Assembly: GCF_036884275.1 (NCBI RefSeq)
Contig: NZ_CP145607.1
Coordinates: forward strand, 62,001-126,000
Source: Sphingomonas kaistensis
GTDB taxonomy: Bacteria; Pseudomonadota; Alphaproteobacteria; Sphingomonadales; Sphingomonadaceae
Direction: 5' to 3'
DNA length: 64,000 nt
Below, piece after piece: positions 41,566 through 51,664 of the stretch (the first letter of the stretch is position 1; each line of letters starts with the position of its first letter). The translations under genes and the position numbers were made by a program. Below the pieces are notes generated by a model that was not told where the DNA came from, made no database searches, and saw only the letters and a list, made by a program, of their open reading frames with translations.

Positions 41566-44196
41566 TTAGAAGCTGATGGTGGCGCGGCCGTAGAGGTAGC
41601 GCCCGTTGAAGCCGAACGGCGAGAAGCTGCTGAACGGCAGGAAATAGTTGTTGGCGGAATAGTTGCGGGCGAGGCCGGTGTCGGGATCGATGCCGCGGCC
41701 GGTCAGGAGCTTGGTCGGGTAGACATCGAAGATATTGTTGCCGCCAAGCGCCAGCGACAGATTGTCGCCGAGCGGTTTGAAGCGCAGTTCGAGATCGGTG
41801 ATCGTTTTGGCATCGAGATTGACGTCGTTGAACCGATCCGCGCCGGCGGCCAGCACCTTGCCGTAGCGGGTGGCACGCAAAGTCGCTCCGAACCATTGCC
41901 GCTCGAAATCGATCGAGGCGTTGATCTTGGTCCGCGGCTGCCCCTGTTCGAGACGGAGCGATTCCTGACGACCGAACAGGATCAGCCCGGGAATGGTCGA
42001 GACCGACCCCGCGTTGGCGGCGTTCCGGGTGATCTTGGTCTTGTTGTAATTGAAGCCGCCGGTGAGATTGAGGCGGCCACCGACGAAATCGGCGATCCGG
42101 TAGGTAGTGACGAAGTCGAGGCCGCGGGTGCGGGTGTCGATGCCGTTGATGAAGAAGCGGGCGGCGGTGACGGTCGGGAAGCCCGCCGAAGTCAGGATCG
42201 CGCGGACCGCAGCGTTCTGCGCCGCCGTGCCGAACGCACCGAGGTTTTCGGTCACCACGATGCGATCGTCGATCTTCACCTGATAGACGTCGATCGTGAC
42301 GTTGAGCCGCGGGACGGCGCTGAACACGAGACCGGCTGAATAGCTCTGGCTCTGCTCGGCCTTGAGCTCGCGCGCACCCAATGCCTGCGCGGCCGGGTTG
42401 CTGACCGGCAGCGTCACGGTATCGAGCAGCACGCCGCTGACGTTCTGGGTCGAGGCGGCGGCGAAGAACTGCTGTTGCAGGGACGGCGCGCGGAAGCCGG
42501 TCGAGGCCGACGCACGAAGCGCGATGCCGTCGATTGGCTCGACGCGGCCGGCGATCTTCCAGTTGAGGTCCGACCCGAAGTCCGAATAATCCTCGTAGCG
42601 GATCGCGCCCTGAAGATTGACCTTGTCGGTCAGGTCGCTGTCGATTTCGGCATAGAGCGACTTGTTGTTGCGGCTGTGCGGCTGATCGACGCGCTGGCCG
42701 GCAATGGTCGGCTGAAAGCCCGGAAACACCTGCGCGCCCGGCGATCCGCCGAAGGAGCCATTGGCATAGGAGCCGATTTCACCCGGCCGGATGTCGAACC
42801 GTTCGCGGCGATATTCGGCGCCGAGCGACAGGCTGGTCTTGGCGGTGAAGCCGAGCGCGAGATCGCGGCTGACATCGAGGTTGGCGAGCGTCTGATTGTA
42901 GCGCAGGCCGCCGCTGTCGAATTGCGTCGGCGAGGAGGGGCCGAACGAGCGGTTCAGCGTGTTGGTGATGAAGAAGTCGGTCATGTTGCGACCGTATTGA
43001 AGCGAGATGTCCCAGCGCCATCCCGACGCGTCGCCGCGAAGCCCGGCGGTGCCCGCCTGGTCCTCGGTCTTGGTATTGATCAGCGGCAGGAAGCCGTTGG
43101 GGTAGATCGAAGTGATGTTGTTGCCGTTGAGCGGCTGGCGGAAGAAGCCAGCGCTTTGGCCGTTGCGAAGATTGAGGTTGCCGAACAGGTACAGCTCGGC
43201 CGCGCCGAACGAATAGTCGGCATTGGCCCATAGTTTGTAATCCACCGTTCCGGCGTCGCCGTAGCGGTGGCTGAAGCGGTTGATGGTCAGTTCGCGCGGG
43301 TCGAGCGCGGTTCCGACCAATGGATATTGCCGGCGCGGGTCGGCACCGGTGCGGTTGGTCGGATTGCGATCCTGCCATTCCGCGGCGAGGTTGAGTTGTC
43401 CTTCGGGTCCGACCGGAACCGCGACCACGCCGGCCAGCGTCACGGTGCGTCCATCGCGCCGCCGGCGATCGTCGCCGGTGTAGTTGAGGGTGAGCACCCC
43501 GTCCGGGGTCAGAACGGGCGATCCGTCCGCGTTGGTCTGGACCCCGGTGTAGGGTTCGACACCCTGCACGTCGGTATAATATTTGCCATAGGTCGCCGTC
43601 GCCTTGCCGCCTGTTTTGGCGCTGCGCAGCTGGAAATTGATCACGCCGGCGATTGCGTCCGAGCCATATTGGGCGGCAGCGCCGTCGCGCAGCACTTCGA
43701 CCCGGCTCAGCGCAATGGTCGGGATCATGTTGATATCGACCGCGCTGGTGCCGCGCCCGACCGATCCGTTGATGTTGAGGAGGGCGGCGCTGTGGCGACG
43801 TTTGCCGTTGATCAGGACCAAGGTCTGGTCGGGACCGAGGCCGCGCAGGGTCGCCGGGCGGATGACGTCGGTGCCGTCGGTGATCGAGGGCTGCGGGAAG
43901 TTGAAGCTCGGCACTTCCTGGGTCAGCGCGCGGTTGACCTCGGTAAAGCCGGTATTGCCGAGCGATTCGGCCGAGATGACGTCCACCGGGACCGGCGAAT
44001 CTGCGACGGTGCGGTCGTTGCGGCGGGTGCCGGTGACGACGATCGTCGCCTGATCGGGCAGGTCGCCCTGCGCCGCCGCTTCCCCGACGTTGGATTCCTG
44101 AATGGCCTGCTGGTTCTGCTGCGCGGCTGCCGGCGCGGCGGCGACCAAAGCGAGTGAACTGATGGTGAGGAGCAAGGCGGAACGGCGAATGGTCAT
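41566..44196 (-). CDS. large TonB-dependent outer-membrane receptor
   Basis: 876 residues from ATG 44196 with a signal peptide (SALLLTISSLALVAAAPAAA). The plug has ATIVVTGTRRNDRTVADSPV and VEVLRDGAAAQYGSDAIAGV; the barrel ends YLYGRATISF with terminal Phe. The plug type (SPVPVDVISAESL) matches receptors abundant in sphingomonads, with no substrate assigned. Divergent from the Lrp/AsnC regulator at 44620, which may control it. Two hairpins lie in the shared upstream region. Confidence 0.92.
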   Translation of the reverse strand: MTIRRSALLLTISSLALVAAAPAAAQQNQQAIQESNVGEAAAQGDLPDQATIVVTGTRRNDRTVADSPVPVDVISAESLGNTGFTEVNRALTQEVPSFNFPQPSITDGTDVIRPATLRGLGPDQTLVLINGKRRHSAALLNINGSVGRGTSAVDINMIPTIALSRVEVLRDGAAAQYGSDAIAGVINFQLRSAKTGGKATATYGKYYTDVQGVEPYTGVQTNADGSPVLTPDGVLTLNYTGDDRRRRDGRTVTLAGVVAVPVGPEGQLNLAAEWQDRNPTNRTGADPRRQYPLVGTALDPRELTINRFSHRYGDAGTVDYKLWANADYSFGAAELYLFGNLNLRNGQSAGFFRQPLNGNNITSIYPNGFLPLINTKTEDQAGTAGLRGDASGWRWDISLQYGRNMTDFFITNTLNRSFGPSSPTQFDSGGLRYNQTLANLDVSRDLALGFTAKTSLSLGAEYRRERFDIRPGEIGSYANGSFGGSPGAQVFPGFQPTIAGQRVDQPHSRNNKSLYAEIDSDLTDKVNLQGAIRYEDYSDFGSDLNWKIAGRVEPIDGIALRASASTGFRAPSLQQQFFAAASTQNVSGVLLDTVTLPVSNPAAQALGARELKAEQSQSYSAGLVFSAVPRLNVTIDVYQVKIDDRIVVTENLGAFGTAAQNAAVRAILTSAGFPTVTAARFFINGIDTRTRGLDFVTTYRIADFVGGRLNLTGGFNYNKTKITRNAANAGSVSTIPGLILFGRQESLRLEQGQPRTKINASIDFERQWFGATLRATRYGKVLAAGADRFNDVNLDAKTITDLELRFKPLGDNLSLALGGNNIFDVYPTKLLTGRGIDPDTGLARNYSANNYFLPFSSFSPFGFNGRYLYGRATISF

Positions 44197-44361
44197 GACA
44201 AACCCCCGAATGTGCCTGCCGCATGCCCGCGACACGCATTTACCTGGCGGAGAATGAACGAAGTTGGCGGCGCGCCAATATGCCGACCGCCCCGGCTCCC
44301 GCTTTGCCGGCGCTTGTAGCAAAAGAGCAACAATCAGCGGCCTTCCCGCCGCAATGAAAGA

Positions 44362-44392
44362 GCCCCGACGGACCTAGGGAATCCGCCGGGGC
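44362..44392 (-). terminator. hairpin in the TonB receptor leader (possible attenuator)
   Basis: Read on the minus strand, arms gccccggcgga and tccgtcggggc (one mismatch) enclose a short loop and are followed by CTCTTTC, resembling an intrinsic terminator 160 bp before the receptor start. Confidence 0.4.
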
Positions 44393-44419
44393 CAGTGCTC
44401 TCAAGGAACGATGACTTGG

Positions 44420-44452
44420 CTTGCCGCCGCGGCTCGTCACCGCGGCGGCAAG
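44420..44452. other. perfect 13-bp hairpin between TonB receptor and Lrp genes
   Basis: Arms CTTGCCGCCGCGG and CCGCGGCGGCAAG flank a 7-nt loop. It lies 27 bp from the terminator-like hairpin at 44362-44392. Confidence 0.6.
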
Positions 44453-44619
44453 GTGTCCCAGGTTGGAATAATCTTGCGTGCTCTGATCAAGACGTCTTCC
44501 GTTCGGAACGAGTGGAATTTGTCCCTTCTACAGAGATGCAGCAAGGGGGCCCGGCAAATAACAAGCGCGCTGCAAGCAATCTTGCAAAGCTGCAAGTTCA
44601 TGCTCAAAAAGCCATCAAT

Positions 44620-45093
44620 ATGAAAATGGATCACACCGATCGCCGGATTCTCGCGATTCTCCAGGAGGACGCGACTCTGCCCGTCGCCGACATCGGCGCG
44701 CAGGTCGGGCTGTCCCCGACTCCGTGCTGGCGGCGAATCCAGAAGCTGCGTGCCGGCGGGGTGATCGAGCGGACGGTGGCGCTGGTCGATCCGCGCGCGC
44801 TGGGGCTTGGGCTCACCGTCTTCATCGAGGTCGAAGCGCGCGACCACAGCCCTGAATGGCAGCAACGGTTCCTGGCCGGCGTTTCGGTGCTGCCCGAAGT
44901 GCTGGAAGTGGTTCGAATGGCGGGCGAAACCGATTACTGGTTGCGGGTGGCCGTTCGCGACATGGCGCATTTCGACGATTTTTATGGCAAGCTGATCGCC
45001 GCGGGGCCGCTCAAGAACGTGACGTCCAAGTTTGCGATGGAGCGCTGCAAGAGCTCGACCGCGTATCCGGTCCTCGCCGACCCTGCTGGTTGA
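44620..45093 (+). CDS. Lrp/AsnC family transcriptional regulator
   Basis: 157 residues from ATG 44620 (MKMDHTDRR); the frame is open upstream but low quality. Lrp-type HTH at the N-terminus (TLPVADIGAQVGLSPTPCWR, then RIQKL), followed by the ligand-binding RAM domain (LGLTVFIEVEAR to ETDYWLRVAVRDMAHFDDFY). Such regulators respond to amino acids. The divergent TonB receptor is its most likely target. Confidence 0.92.
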   Translation: MKMDHTDRRILAILQEDATLPVADIGAQVGLSPTPCWRRIQKLRAGGVIERTVALVDPRALGLGLTVFIEVEARDHSPEWQQRFLAGVSVLPEVLEVVRMAGETDYWLRVAVRDMAHFDDFYGKLIAAGPLKNVTSKFAMERCKSSTAYPVLADPAG

Positions 45094-45205
45094 CCTTTCG
45101 GCCATCCTCTCTTAGGGGGCACGCTTTCCCGCGCGGGCCGGCGCCACGCTGCCGCATGGGTCAAGAAATCAATGTGTTCGAACACCTAGAAAAGAGAAGA
45201 GGCCC

Positions 45206-45727
45206 ATGTTCGCTATCGTGCGCACCGGCGGCAAGCAGTATCGCGTGTCACCGGGAGACAAGATCGTCGTCGAGAAGCTGGCCGGTGAAGCCGGTGACAG
45301 CGTCACCCTGGGCGACGTGCTGCTCGCGGGCGAAGGCTCGGACCTCAAGGGGACCGACGGCCTGACCGTCGCCGCCGAGATCATCGCTCAGGCGAAGGGC
45401 GAAAAGGTCGTCGTCTTCAAGAAGCGTCGCCGCCACAACTATCGCCGCAAGAATGGCCATCGCCAGCAGCACACGATCCTGAAGATCGTGTCGGTCGGCG
45501 GCCAGAGCGAGCAAAAGTCGGCGGAAGCGACCGACAGCGACACCAAGAAGGCTCCGAAGAAGGCCAAGGCCGCTCCGGCTCCGGCCGAGATCGACGAAAG
45601 CCAGGTCGCTTCGAGCGAGGGCGTGGTTCCGGCCGATGCCGGCACCGAGGCCACCCAGGACGTGACCAACTCGACTCAGGATGCTGCGCCTGCTAAGGGC
45701 AAGGCCAAGAAGACTCCGAAGGCGTAA
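45206..45727 (+). CDS. rplU: 50S ribosomal protein L21 with long C-terminal extension
   Basis: 173 residues. Residues 1-100 are L21 ([33 protein letters not shown], then [11 protein letters not shown]). Normal L21 is about 103 residues; here ~70 extra residues rich in Lys, Ala, Glu and Pro follow ([31 protein letters not shown]), as in many alphaproteobacteria. First gene of the rplU-rpmA operon; GAGAAGAGG precedes the start. Confidence 0.98.
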   Translation: MFAIVRTGGKQYRVSPGDKIVVEKLAGEAGDSVTLGDVLLAGEGSDLKGTDGLTVAAEIIAQAKGEKVVVFKKRRRHNYRRKNGHRQQHTILKIVSVGGQSEQKSAEATDSDTKKAPKKAKAAPAPAEIDESQVASSEGVVPADAGTEATQDVTNSTQDAAPAKGKAKKTPKA

Positions 45728-45733
45728 CACACC

Positions 45734-46015
45734 ATGGCACATAAGAAAGCAGGCGGCTCGTCGCGTAACGGCCGCGATTCAGAGGGCCGGCGGCTCGGCG
45801 TGAAGAAGTTCGGTGGCGAAGCTGTCGTCGCCGGCAACATCATCGTGCGCCAGCGCGGCACCCGCGTGTACCCGGGCACCAACGTCGGTCTCGGCAAGGA
45901 TCACACCCTGTTCGCCCTTACAGACGGCAAAGTCGCGTTTAGCGACGGCCGCCAAGGCCGCAAGTACGTCCACGTACAAGCGATTATGCCGGCGATGGCG
46001 GACGCAGCCGAATAG
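45734..46015 (+). CDS. rpmA: 50S ribosomal protein L27
   Basis: 93 residues, beginning [18 protein letters not shown], with [20 protein letters not shown], the conserved L27 core that reaches into the peptidyl-transferase centre. Starts 6 bp after rplU. A strong terminator follows at 46087-46130. Confidence 0.98.
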   Translation: MAHKKAGGSSRNGRDSEGRRLGVKKFGGEAVVAGNIIVRQRGTRVYPGTNVGLGKDHTLFALTDGKVAFSDGRQGRKYVHVQAIMPAMADAAE

Positions 46016-46086
46016 GGGTTGGTCGATGACGGGCCGCCCCAGGAGGGGGCAGCCCGGATCAGGACCATCCACGCGATAGGTTTTTG

Positions 46087-46130
46087 AAAGGGAGAAGAGG
46101 GAAGCCCCCTCTTCTCCCTTTCTTTTTCTT
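46087..46130 (+). terminator. intrinsic terminator of rplU-rpmA
   Basis: A perfect 15-bp stem (AAAGGGAGAAGAGGG at 46087-46101 and its complement at 46107-46121) with a 5-nt loop is followed by the T-rich run tctttttctt. Confidence 0.95.
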
Positions 46131-46187
46131 CTCCCGAAACTGTCACGAGGCCCTGCCAAGGGGCCGCACAGGGGAAGGATCAAACCT

Positions 46188-46724
46188 ATGTTCGCGCGGA
46201 CCGAAAGACTGCTGCTGAGACCCGGCTGGGCCGAAGATGCGCCCGCCCTCGCCAAGGCGATCGCCGACGAGGCGATCGTCCGCAACCTGGCGCTCGCTCC
46301 GTGGCCTTATGGCCTCGACGAAGCCCGGGCGTTTCTCGACAAGACTGCCGATCCGGTCCTGCCGAGCTTTCTGCTGCTTCGCCGCACCGCGGGTGCGCCC
46401 GAACTGGTCGGCGGCGCGGGCTTCGGCCGGACGCCCGGCGGCGGGGTCGAGATCGGCTATTGGATCGCGCGGGCGCATTGGGGCAATGGCTATGCGCTGG
46501 AGGCCGGCCGGCAGCTGATCGAGATCGCCCGGACGATGGGCCTGCCGCGGCTCGAAGCCGGGCACTTCGTCGACAATCCGGCGAGTGGCCGGGTGCTCGA
46601 GAAGCTCGGTTTCCATCCGACCGGACGCACCGTGCCGCGGCACAGCTGCGCGCGGGGCGGCGAGGTGCCGTGCCGTTTGTTCGCGCTCGACCTCGCCGAG
46701 ACCGACGAGGTGCTGGCCGCCTGA
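46188..46724 (+). CDS. GNAT family N-acetyltransferase (RimJ/RimL-like)
   Basis: 178 residues of the ribosomal-protein-alanine acetyltransferase type: TERLLLRPGWAEDAPALAKA at the start, IGYWIARAHWGNGYALEAGR for the acetyl-CoA loop and NPASGRVLEKLGFHPTGR at the end. It follows rplU-rpmA as in many alphaproteobacteria. The substrate is unproven. Confidence 0.9.
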   Translation: MFARTERLLLRPGWAEDAPALAKAIADEAIVRNLALAPWPYGLDEARAFLDKTADPVLPSFLLLRRTAGAPELVGGAGFGRTPGGGVEIGYWIARAHWGNGYALEAGRQLIEIARTMGLPRLEAGHFVDNPASGRVLEKLGFHPTGRTVPRHSCARGGEVPCRLFALDLAETDEVLAA

Positions 46725-46728
46725 ACCG

Positions 46729-47616
46729 TCAGGCCGCCCGCCGCACCTTCCGGGCGGGCGGCTCCTGCCGGTAATCGTAGGTCGCGTCCCAGCCGGCGAT
46801 CAGCTTGCGATCGTCCTTGTTCCACGGGTGGAAGCGGGGCAGGAAATAGCTCAGCCACGCCGCGCCGACCTTGCGGAAGATACCGGGCTTGCCCCACATC
46901 ACCCACAGCGCGCCGGCCAAGGCGCGAAGGCCGGTAATGCCATCCTGCCGCAGCAGTTCGAGCACCCCTTGCGTGCGGTGCTGGACGAAGTTGCGGGTGA
47001 CGAGCAGCATCAGGATGCTTTTCACCTTCCAGCGCTTGAACCGCGTCCAGTCCTTGGTCGCGGCAAGCCAGGTGTCGTAGGCGACGCCCTTGTGCTCGAT
47101 CTCTTCCACCGCATGCCAGCGCCAGAGGTCCGCGGTGGCCTGATCGGCGTTCGCGAGATGGCGCGGGTTGGCGAGCAGTTCGTGCGCGATGATGGCGGTG
47201 AAATGCTCCAGCGCCATGGTCGCGGCGAGGTCGAGGATCGGCGGGCGCCCCTTCAGCAGGTCGAGGCTCTCCTGCACCGTCTGTTCGAGCGGGGCGAGAT
47301 CGTAGCCCGCGTCGACCGCGCGGCGGTTGAAGGCGACATGCTCGCGGCTGTGGATCACTTCCTGCGTGGTGAAGGCGCGGATTTCGCCCGCCAGCTTGTC
47401 ATCGGCGGCGTGCAGGAAGGCGCGGATGCTTTCGATGAAATAGGTTTCGCCCTTGGGAAAGGTCGCGGACAGCGCGTTGTAGAGCGCGGTTTCGTAGGGC
47501 GAATTGTTGAGCCACCAGCGCGGGGTCTTGTCCGCACGGCCGAAACGGCGGTCGCGCGGGGTGATGGTGAGGTCGGTCGGGGTCACCGAAACACGCTCGA
47601 GACTTGCCACGCCCAT
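46729..47616 (-). CDS. metal-dependent hydrolase (PF10118)
   Basis: 295 residues from ATG 47616 (GGAG 7 bp upstream). Predicted metal ligands are the Glu/His motifs ESIRAFLH, FTTQEVIHSREHVAFN, MALEHFTAI and HAVEEIEHKG, the pattern of the PF10118 family. Its substrate is unknown. Divergent from the TetR regulator at 47667 with only 50 bp between, so it is probably regulated by it. Confidence 0.88.
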   Translation of the reverse strand: MGVASLERVSVTPTDLTITPRDRRFGRADKTPRWWLNNSPYETALYNALSATFPKGETYFIESIRAFLHAADDKLAGEIRAFTTQEVIHSREHVAFNRRAVDAGYDLAPLEQTVQESLDLLKGRPPILDLAATMALEHFTAIIAHELLANPRHLANADQATADLWRWHAVEEIEHKGVAYDTWLAATKDWTRFKRWKVKSILMLLVTRNFVQHRTQGVLELLRQDGITGLRALAGALWVMWGKPGIFRKVGAAWLSYFLPRFHPWNKDDRKLIAGWDATYDYRQEPPARKVRRAA

Positions 47617-47666
47617 CAACAATCTCCACTCCTTTGCGGCGTCACAACTGGTATCTGCTTACAAGA

Positions 47667-48260
47667 ATGTCAATAAGTCCCCTGATCCGCAAACGGGTGT
47701 CGCCTTCCGAAAGCCGAAGCGCGGCCATGGCCGCCGCGCGCGCCTTGCTGCAGACGGAAGGCGCGGCCGCGGTGACATTGCAGGCGGTGGCGAAAAAGGT
47801 CGGTCGGACCCATGCCAACCTCCTGCATCACTTCGGCACTGCCGCCGGCCTGCAACGCGCGCTGGCCGAGGATATCGCGCAAACCGTCGCGGCCTCAATT
47901 GAAGGCGTGATCCAGCAACGCCGCGCCGGTCAGGCGACCGAGCGCGATGTGGTCGATGCCATGTTCGAAGCCTTCCGCCGCGAGGGCGCGGGGGAACTGA
48001 TCGGCTGGGTCGCGCTGACCCGCCAGCGCGAGGCGCTGGAGCCGGTGGTAGCGGTGATCGAGCGGATCATCCGCACCATGCGCGCGCTTGGCGATCCACG
48101 CCCGGTCGACCGCATGACGCTCGCGCTGACTCTGCTGGCGATCGGCGACAGCCTGGCGGGCGAAGAGGTGGCGCGCGCCTGCGGTCTCGATCGCGGGGCG
48201 ATTCGCGAGGTGGCGGCGACGACCATCGAAGCGCTGGCCGGTAGTCCTCTACGCGACTGA
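47667..48260 (+). CDS. TetR family transcriptional regulator
   Basis: 197 residues from ATG 47667. HTH region AARALLQTEGAAAVTLQAVA followed by KKVGRTHANLLHHFGTAAGL; the rest is a helical ligand-binding domain. It is divergently oriented to the PF10118 hydrolase gene, whose promoter must lie in the 50-bp gap. Confidence 0.88.
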   Translation: MSISPLIRKRVSPSESRSAAMAAARALLQTEGAAAVTLQAVAKKVGRTHANLLHHFGTAAGLQRALAEDIAQTVAASIEGVIQQRRAGQATERDVVDAMFEAFRREGAGELIGWVALTRQREALEPVVAVIERIIRTMRALGDPRPVDRMTLALTLLAIGDSLAGEEVARACGLDRGAIREVAATTIEALAGSPLRD

Positions 48261-48442
48261 TAAGGGAAAAGGCTGGCCGCCGCCGCGAAACGTTGGTCCA
48301 AGGGGGAGACCGAAACAATCTCAAGCAGCGGCGGCCCGAAGCGGTCCGAGGGGGGAACCGCACCGCTCCGTTGCCTTGGATATGGGTGCTTGGCTTTCAA
48401 CAATCAAATGACTTAAGGCGGTGTCATTGATCGATTGGGCCA

Positions 48443-49336
48443 ATGAGCACATTTCTTCCCACCCTTCGGCAGTTGCAATATCTGGTCGCGCTCCACGACC
48501 ATGAGCATTTCGGGCGCGCCGCCGAAAGCTGCTTCATCACCCAGTCGACACTATCGGCTTCGCTGCGCGAGTTGGAGACTCTGCTCGGGTCGACTCTGGT
48601 GGAGCGTTCGCGCCGGGTGATGCGGTTCACGCCGCTGGGCGAGCGGATCGTGACCAAGGCGCGGCTGGTGCTTCGTGCAGCGGAGGAATTGGCCGAGATG
48701 GCCGAGGCCGAACGCGAGCCGCTTACCGGCGAGCTTCGCATGGCGGTGATCCCGACCATCGCGCCGTTTCTCTTGCCGCCCCTCCTCCCCCGCCTCCGCG
48801 CCGAGCATCCCAGCCTCAAGCTGTTCCTGCGCGAGGAACCGAGCGGCGCAGCCTGCGACGGCCTGGCGCGGGGCGCGGTCGATTGCGCGCTGCTGGCGCT
48901 GCCGTTCGACTGCGGCGAGATCGATCACGAGGTGCTGTTCGAAGATCGCCTGCTGGTCGCGTCGGCCGAAGGCGAAGTCACTGGCGACGACGTCAGGCCC
49001 GACGAGATCACCGCCAGCCGGATGCTGCTGCTGGAGGACGGCCATTGCCTCAAGGATCATGCGCTGGCGGCGTGCAATCGGCCCGACCTGCGCGTCTCGG
49101 CGATGATGCTGGGGACGAGCCTCCACACCCTCGTGCAGATGGTCGACAACAAGCTCGGAATCACGTTGGTGCCGCAGATGGCGGTCGATGCCGGGCTATT
49201 GGACGGCACCAGCGTCGAGGCGCGGCCGCTCAAGTCGGACGACGCGCGGCGCGAGATTGCGCTGATCTGGCGCAAGGGAAGCGCGCGCGAGCCGGAGTTC
49301 CGGCTGCTGGCGGCGGAGCTCAGAAGGCTGCGCTAG
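48443..49336 (+). CDS. oxyR: LysR-type peroxide sensor OxyR
   Basis: 297 residues: LysR HTH at the N-terminus (FGRAAESCFITQSTLSASL) and an effector domain with the redox pair Cys202 and Cys211 (EDGHCLKDHALAACNRP). The nine-residue spacing equals that of Cys199/Cys208 in E. coli OxyR. It should sense H2O2 and activate katG, which is adjacent but convergent rather than divergent. Confidence 0.95.
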   Translation: MSTFLPTLRQLQYLVALHDHEHFGRAAESCFITQSTLSASLRELETLLGSTLVERSRRVMRFTPLGERIVTKARLVLRAAEELAEMAEAEREPLTGELRMAVIPTIAPFLLPPLLPRLRAEHPSLKLFLREEPSGAACDGLARGAVDCALLALPFDCGEIDHEVLFEDRLLVASAEGEVTGDDVRPDEITASRMLLLEDGHCLKDHALAACNRPDLRVSAMMLGTSLHTLVQMVDNKLGITLVPQMAVDAGLLDGTSVEARPLKSDDARREIALIWRKGSAREPEFRLLAAELRRLR

Positions 49337-49340
49337 CAAG

Positions 49341-49420
49341 CGTCGTCCCGGCGCAGGCCGGGACCTCAGGAAATGGAGCGCTAATGCTCGCCTGAGGTCC
49401 CGGCCTACGCCGGGACGACG
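49341..49420. repeat. 80-bp inverted repeat between oxyR and katG
   Basis: 30-bp arms (49341-49370 and 49391-49420), starting cgtcgtcccggc and ending gccgggacgacg, with few mismatches. TTTTAATT follows on the right. Located between convergent stops, it can act as a bidirectional terminator; it is also a known type of dispersed repeat in GC-rich alphaproteobacteria. Confidence 0.85.
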
Positions 49421-49426
49421 TTTTAA

Positions 49427-51664
49427 TTACACGCCTACGTAGGACGCGTCGCCCGCTTGATCGGCGGACACCTGACGGGCCGGCAGCAGGTCGAAGCGGT
49501 CGGCGTTCATGACCTTGTTCCAGGCCTTGATGAAGTGCTGCACGAACAGCTCTTCATTGCCCGTCTCGGCATAGACTTCGGCGGTGGCGCGAAGCTGCGA
49601 GTTGGAGCCGAAGATGAGGTCGGTCCGGGTGGCCTTCCACTTCGGCGTCTTGCCGGCGCGGGTGAAGCCGATGAATTCCTCGTCGCTCGACGAATCGACC
49701 AGTTCCCAGAAGGTGTCGTTGTCGAGCAGGTTGACGAAGAAGTCGTTGGTCAGCTGACCCTTGCGGTCGGTGAACACGCCTTCCGGCCGGTCGCCGTGAT
49801 TGGCGCCGAGCACGCGCAGGCCGCCGACCAGCGCGGTCATTTCGGGCGCCGACAGGCCCAGCAAGGCAGCGCGGTCGAGCAGCAGCTCTTCCGTGCGGAC
49901 CGGCTGGCGGGTCTTCAGATAGTTGCGGAAGCCGTCGGACTGCGGCTCCATCCACTTGAAGCTGTCGACATCGGTCCACTCCTGCGTCGCATCGCCGCGG
50001 CCGCCGGAGAAGGGCACGGTAACATTGAAGCCGGCATCGCGCGCCGCCTTTTCAACCGCGACCGAGCCGGCGAGCACGATGGCATCGGCCATGCTGAGCT
50101 CACCGCGCAATTCGTCGATCTTGGCGAGGATGGTCTTGAGCTCTTCGGGCTCATTGACCTCCCAATTGACCTGCGGGTCGAGACGGATGCGCGCGCCATT
50201 GGCGCCGCCGCGATGATCCGACCGGCGATAGGTCGAGGCCGACGCCCAGGCGGTCTTGACCAGCTGCCCGATGGTAAGGCCCGATTCGAGGATTGCCTTG
50301 CCGAAGCGCTCGGTCTCCGCCTTGGCAGGTTCGCGGCCTTCGGGCACCGGATCCTGCCAGATCAGAGTCTCTTCCGGTACTTCCGGGCCGATGTAGCGAA
50401 CCTTCGGACCCATGTCGCGATGGGTCAGCTTGAACCAGGCGCGGGCGAAGGCATCGTCGAGCGCCGCCTGATCGTCGCGGAAACGCTCGGAGATGGCACG
50501 GAATTCCGGGTCCATCTTCAGCGCCATGTCGGCGGTCGTCATCATGGTCGGAACGCGCTTGCTGGGATCACGCGCGTCGGGGGCCATGTCTTCGGGATCG
50601 GGATTGACCGGCTGCCACTGCTTGGCACCGGCCGGGCTTTCGACCAGTTCGTAGTCGTACTTGAACAGCAGGCGGAAATAGTCGCCGGTCCACTTGGTCG
50701 GGTTGTTCGACCAGCTGCCCTCGATGCCGCTGGTGGTGATGTGGCCCTTGCCGATGTCTCCCTCATCGGTCAGCCAGCCGAGCCCCTGCAGGTGAACGCT
50801 TTCCGACGCCGGGTTCTTGCCGAACCGCTCCGAAGGCTTGGCGCCATGCGCCTTGCCGAAAGCGTGGCCGCCGGCGGTCAGCGCAACGGTTTCCTCGCTG
50901 TTCATCGCCATGCGGCTGAAGGTCGCCCGCATGTCGCGCGCCGACTGCAGCGGGTCGGGGTTGCCGCCCGGGCCTTCCGGATTGACGTAGATGAGGCCCA
51001 TCTGGATCGCCGCCAGCGGCCCTTCGAGGTCGGTCGCTTCGTCGGTGATGCGGGTTTCGGCGCCCTGGTCGACCCACAGCTCCTCGGTACCCCAGAAGGT
51101 GTCGCCCTCACTCTGGAAGACGTCGCGGCGGCCGCCGGCGAAGCCGAACACCGGCCCGCCCATGCTTTCGATCGCCACGTTGCCGGCGAGGATGAACAGG
51201 TCGGCCCAGCTGATGTTCTTGCCGTACTTCTGCTTGATCGGCCACAGCAGGCGGCGGGCCTTGTCGAGATTGCCGTTGTCGGGCCAGCTGTTGAGCGGTT
51301 CGAAGCGCTGCTGACCGCTGTTGGCGCCGCCACGGCCGTCGGTGACGCGATAGGTGCCGGCGGCATGCCAGGCCATGCGGATCATGAACGGACCGTAGTG
51401 GCCATAATCGGCCGGCCACCACGGCTTGCTGTCGGTCATCAGCGCGGTGAGATCATTCTTGAGCGCGGTATAGTCGAGGGCGTTGAACGCCTCGGCATAA
51501 TCGAAGTCGGAGCCGAGCGGGTCGGGCGAGGCGCCGTTCTGATGCAGCATGTCGACCGGTAGCGCTTCAGGCCACCAATCCTTGTTCTGCCGCCCGAGCA
51601 GCGAGCGCGCCTTGCTTGCCTGATAAGGGCAGCCGCCGGAAAGTTCGCCGGTCTTTGCGTCCAT
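49427..51664 (-). CDS. katG: catalase-peroxidase KatG
   Basis: 745 residues from ATG 51664, with GAGGAG upstream. Distal heme side: [11 protein letters not shown] (Trp and His). The crosslink Tyr and Met are in [12 protein letters not shown] and ATFSRMAMN, and the proximal His is in [12 protein letters not shown]. The C-terminal half is the duplicated inactive domain ([12 protein letters not shown]). Decomposes H2O2; expected target of OxyR. Confidence 0.98.
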   Translation of the reverse strand: MDAKTGELSGGCPYQASKARSLLGRQNKDWWPEALPVDMLHQNGASPDPLGSDFDYAEAFNALDYTALKNDLTALMTDSKPWWPADYGHYGPFMIRMAWHAAGTYRVTDGRGGANSGQQRFEPLNSWPDNGNLDKARRLLWPIKQKYGKNISWADLFILAGNVAIESMGGPVFGFAGGRRDVFQSEGDTFWGTEELWVDQGAETRITDEATDLEGPLAAIQMGLIYVNPEGPGGNPDPLQSARDMRATFSRMAMNSEETVALTAGGHAFGKAHGAKPSERFGKNPASESVHLQGLGWLTDEGDIGKGHITTSGIEGSWSNNPTKWTGDYFRLLFKYDYELVESPAGAKQWQPVNPDPEDMAPDARDPSKRVPTMMTTADMALKMDPEFRAISERFRDDQAALDDAFARAWFKLTHRDMGPKVRYIGPEVPEETLIWQDPVPEGREPAKAETERFGKAILESGLTIGQLVKTAWASASTYRRSDHRGGANGARIRLDPQVNWEVNEPEELKTILAKIDELRGELSMADAIVLAGSVAVEKAARDAGFNVTVPFSGGRGDATQEWTDVDSFKWMEPQSDGFRNYLKTRQPVRTEELLLDRAALLGLSAPEMTALVGGLRVLGANHGDRPEGVFTDRKGQLTNDFFVNLLDNDTFWELVDSSSDEEFIGFTRAGKTPKWKATRTDLIFGSNSQLRATAEVYAETGNEELFVQHFIKAWNKVMNADRFDLLPARQVSADQAGDASYVGV

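Noticed and set aside
41896..44157. Long plus-strand frames opposite the TonB receptor
   Set aside because: Antisense frames produced by high GC; no domain or ribosome binding site, while the receptor reading is unambiguous.
49457..51562. 701-residue plus-strand frame opposite katG
   Set aside because: Antisense of a perfectly conserved catalase-peroxidase; His/Arg/Gly-rich composition is typical of shadow frames.
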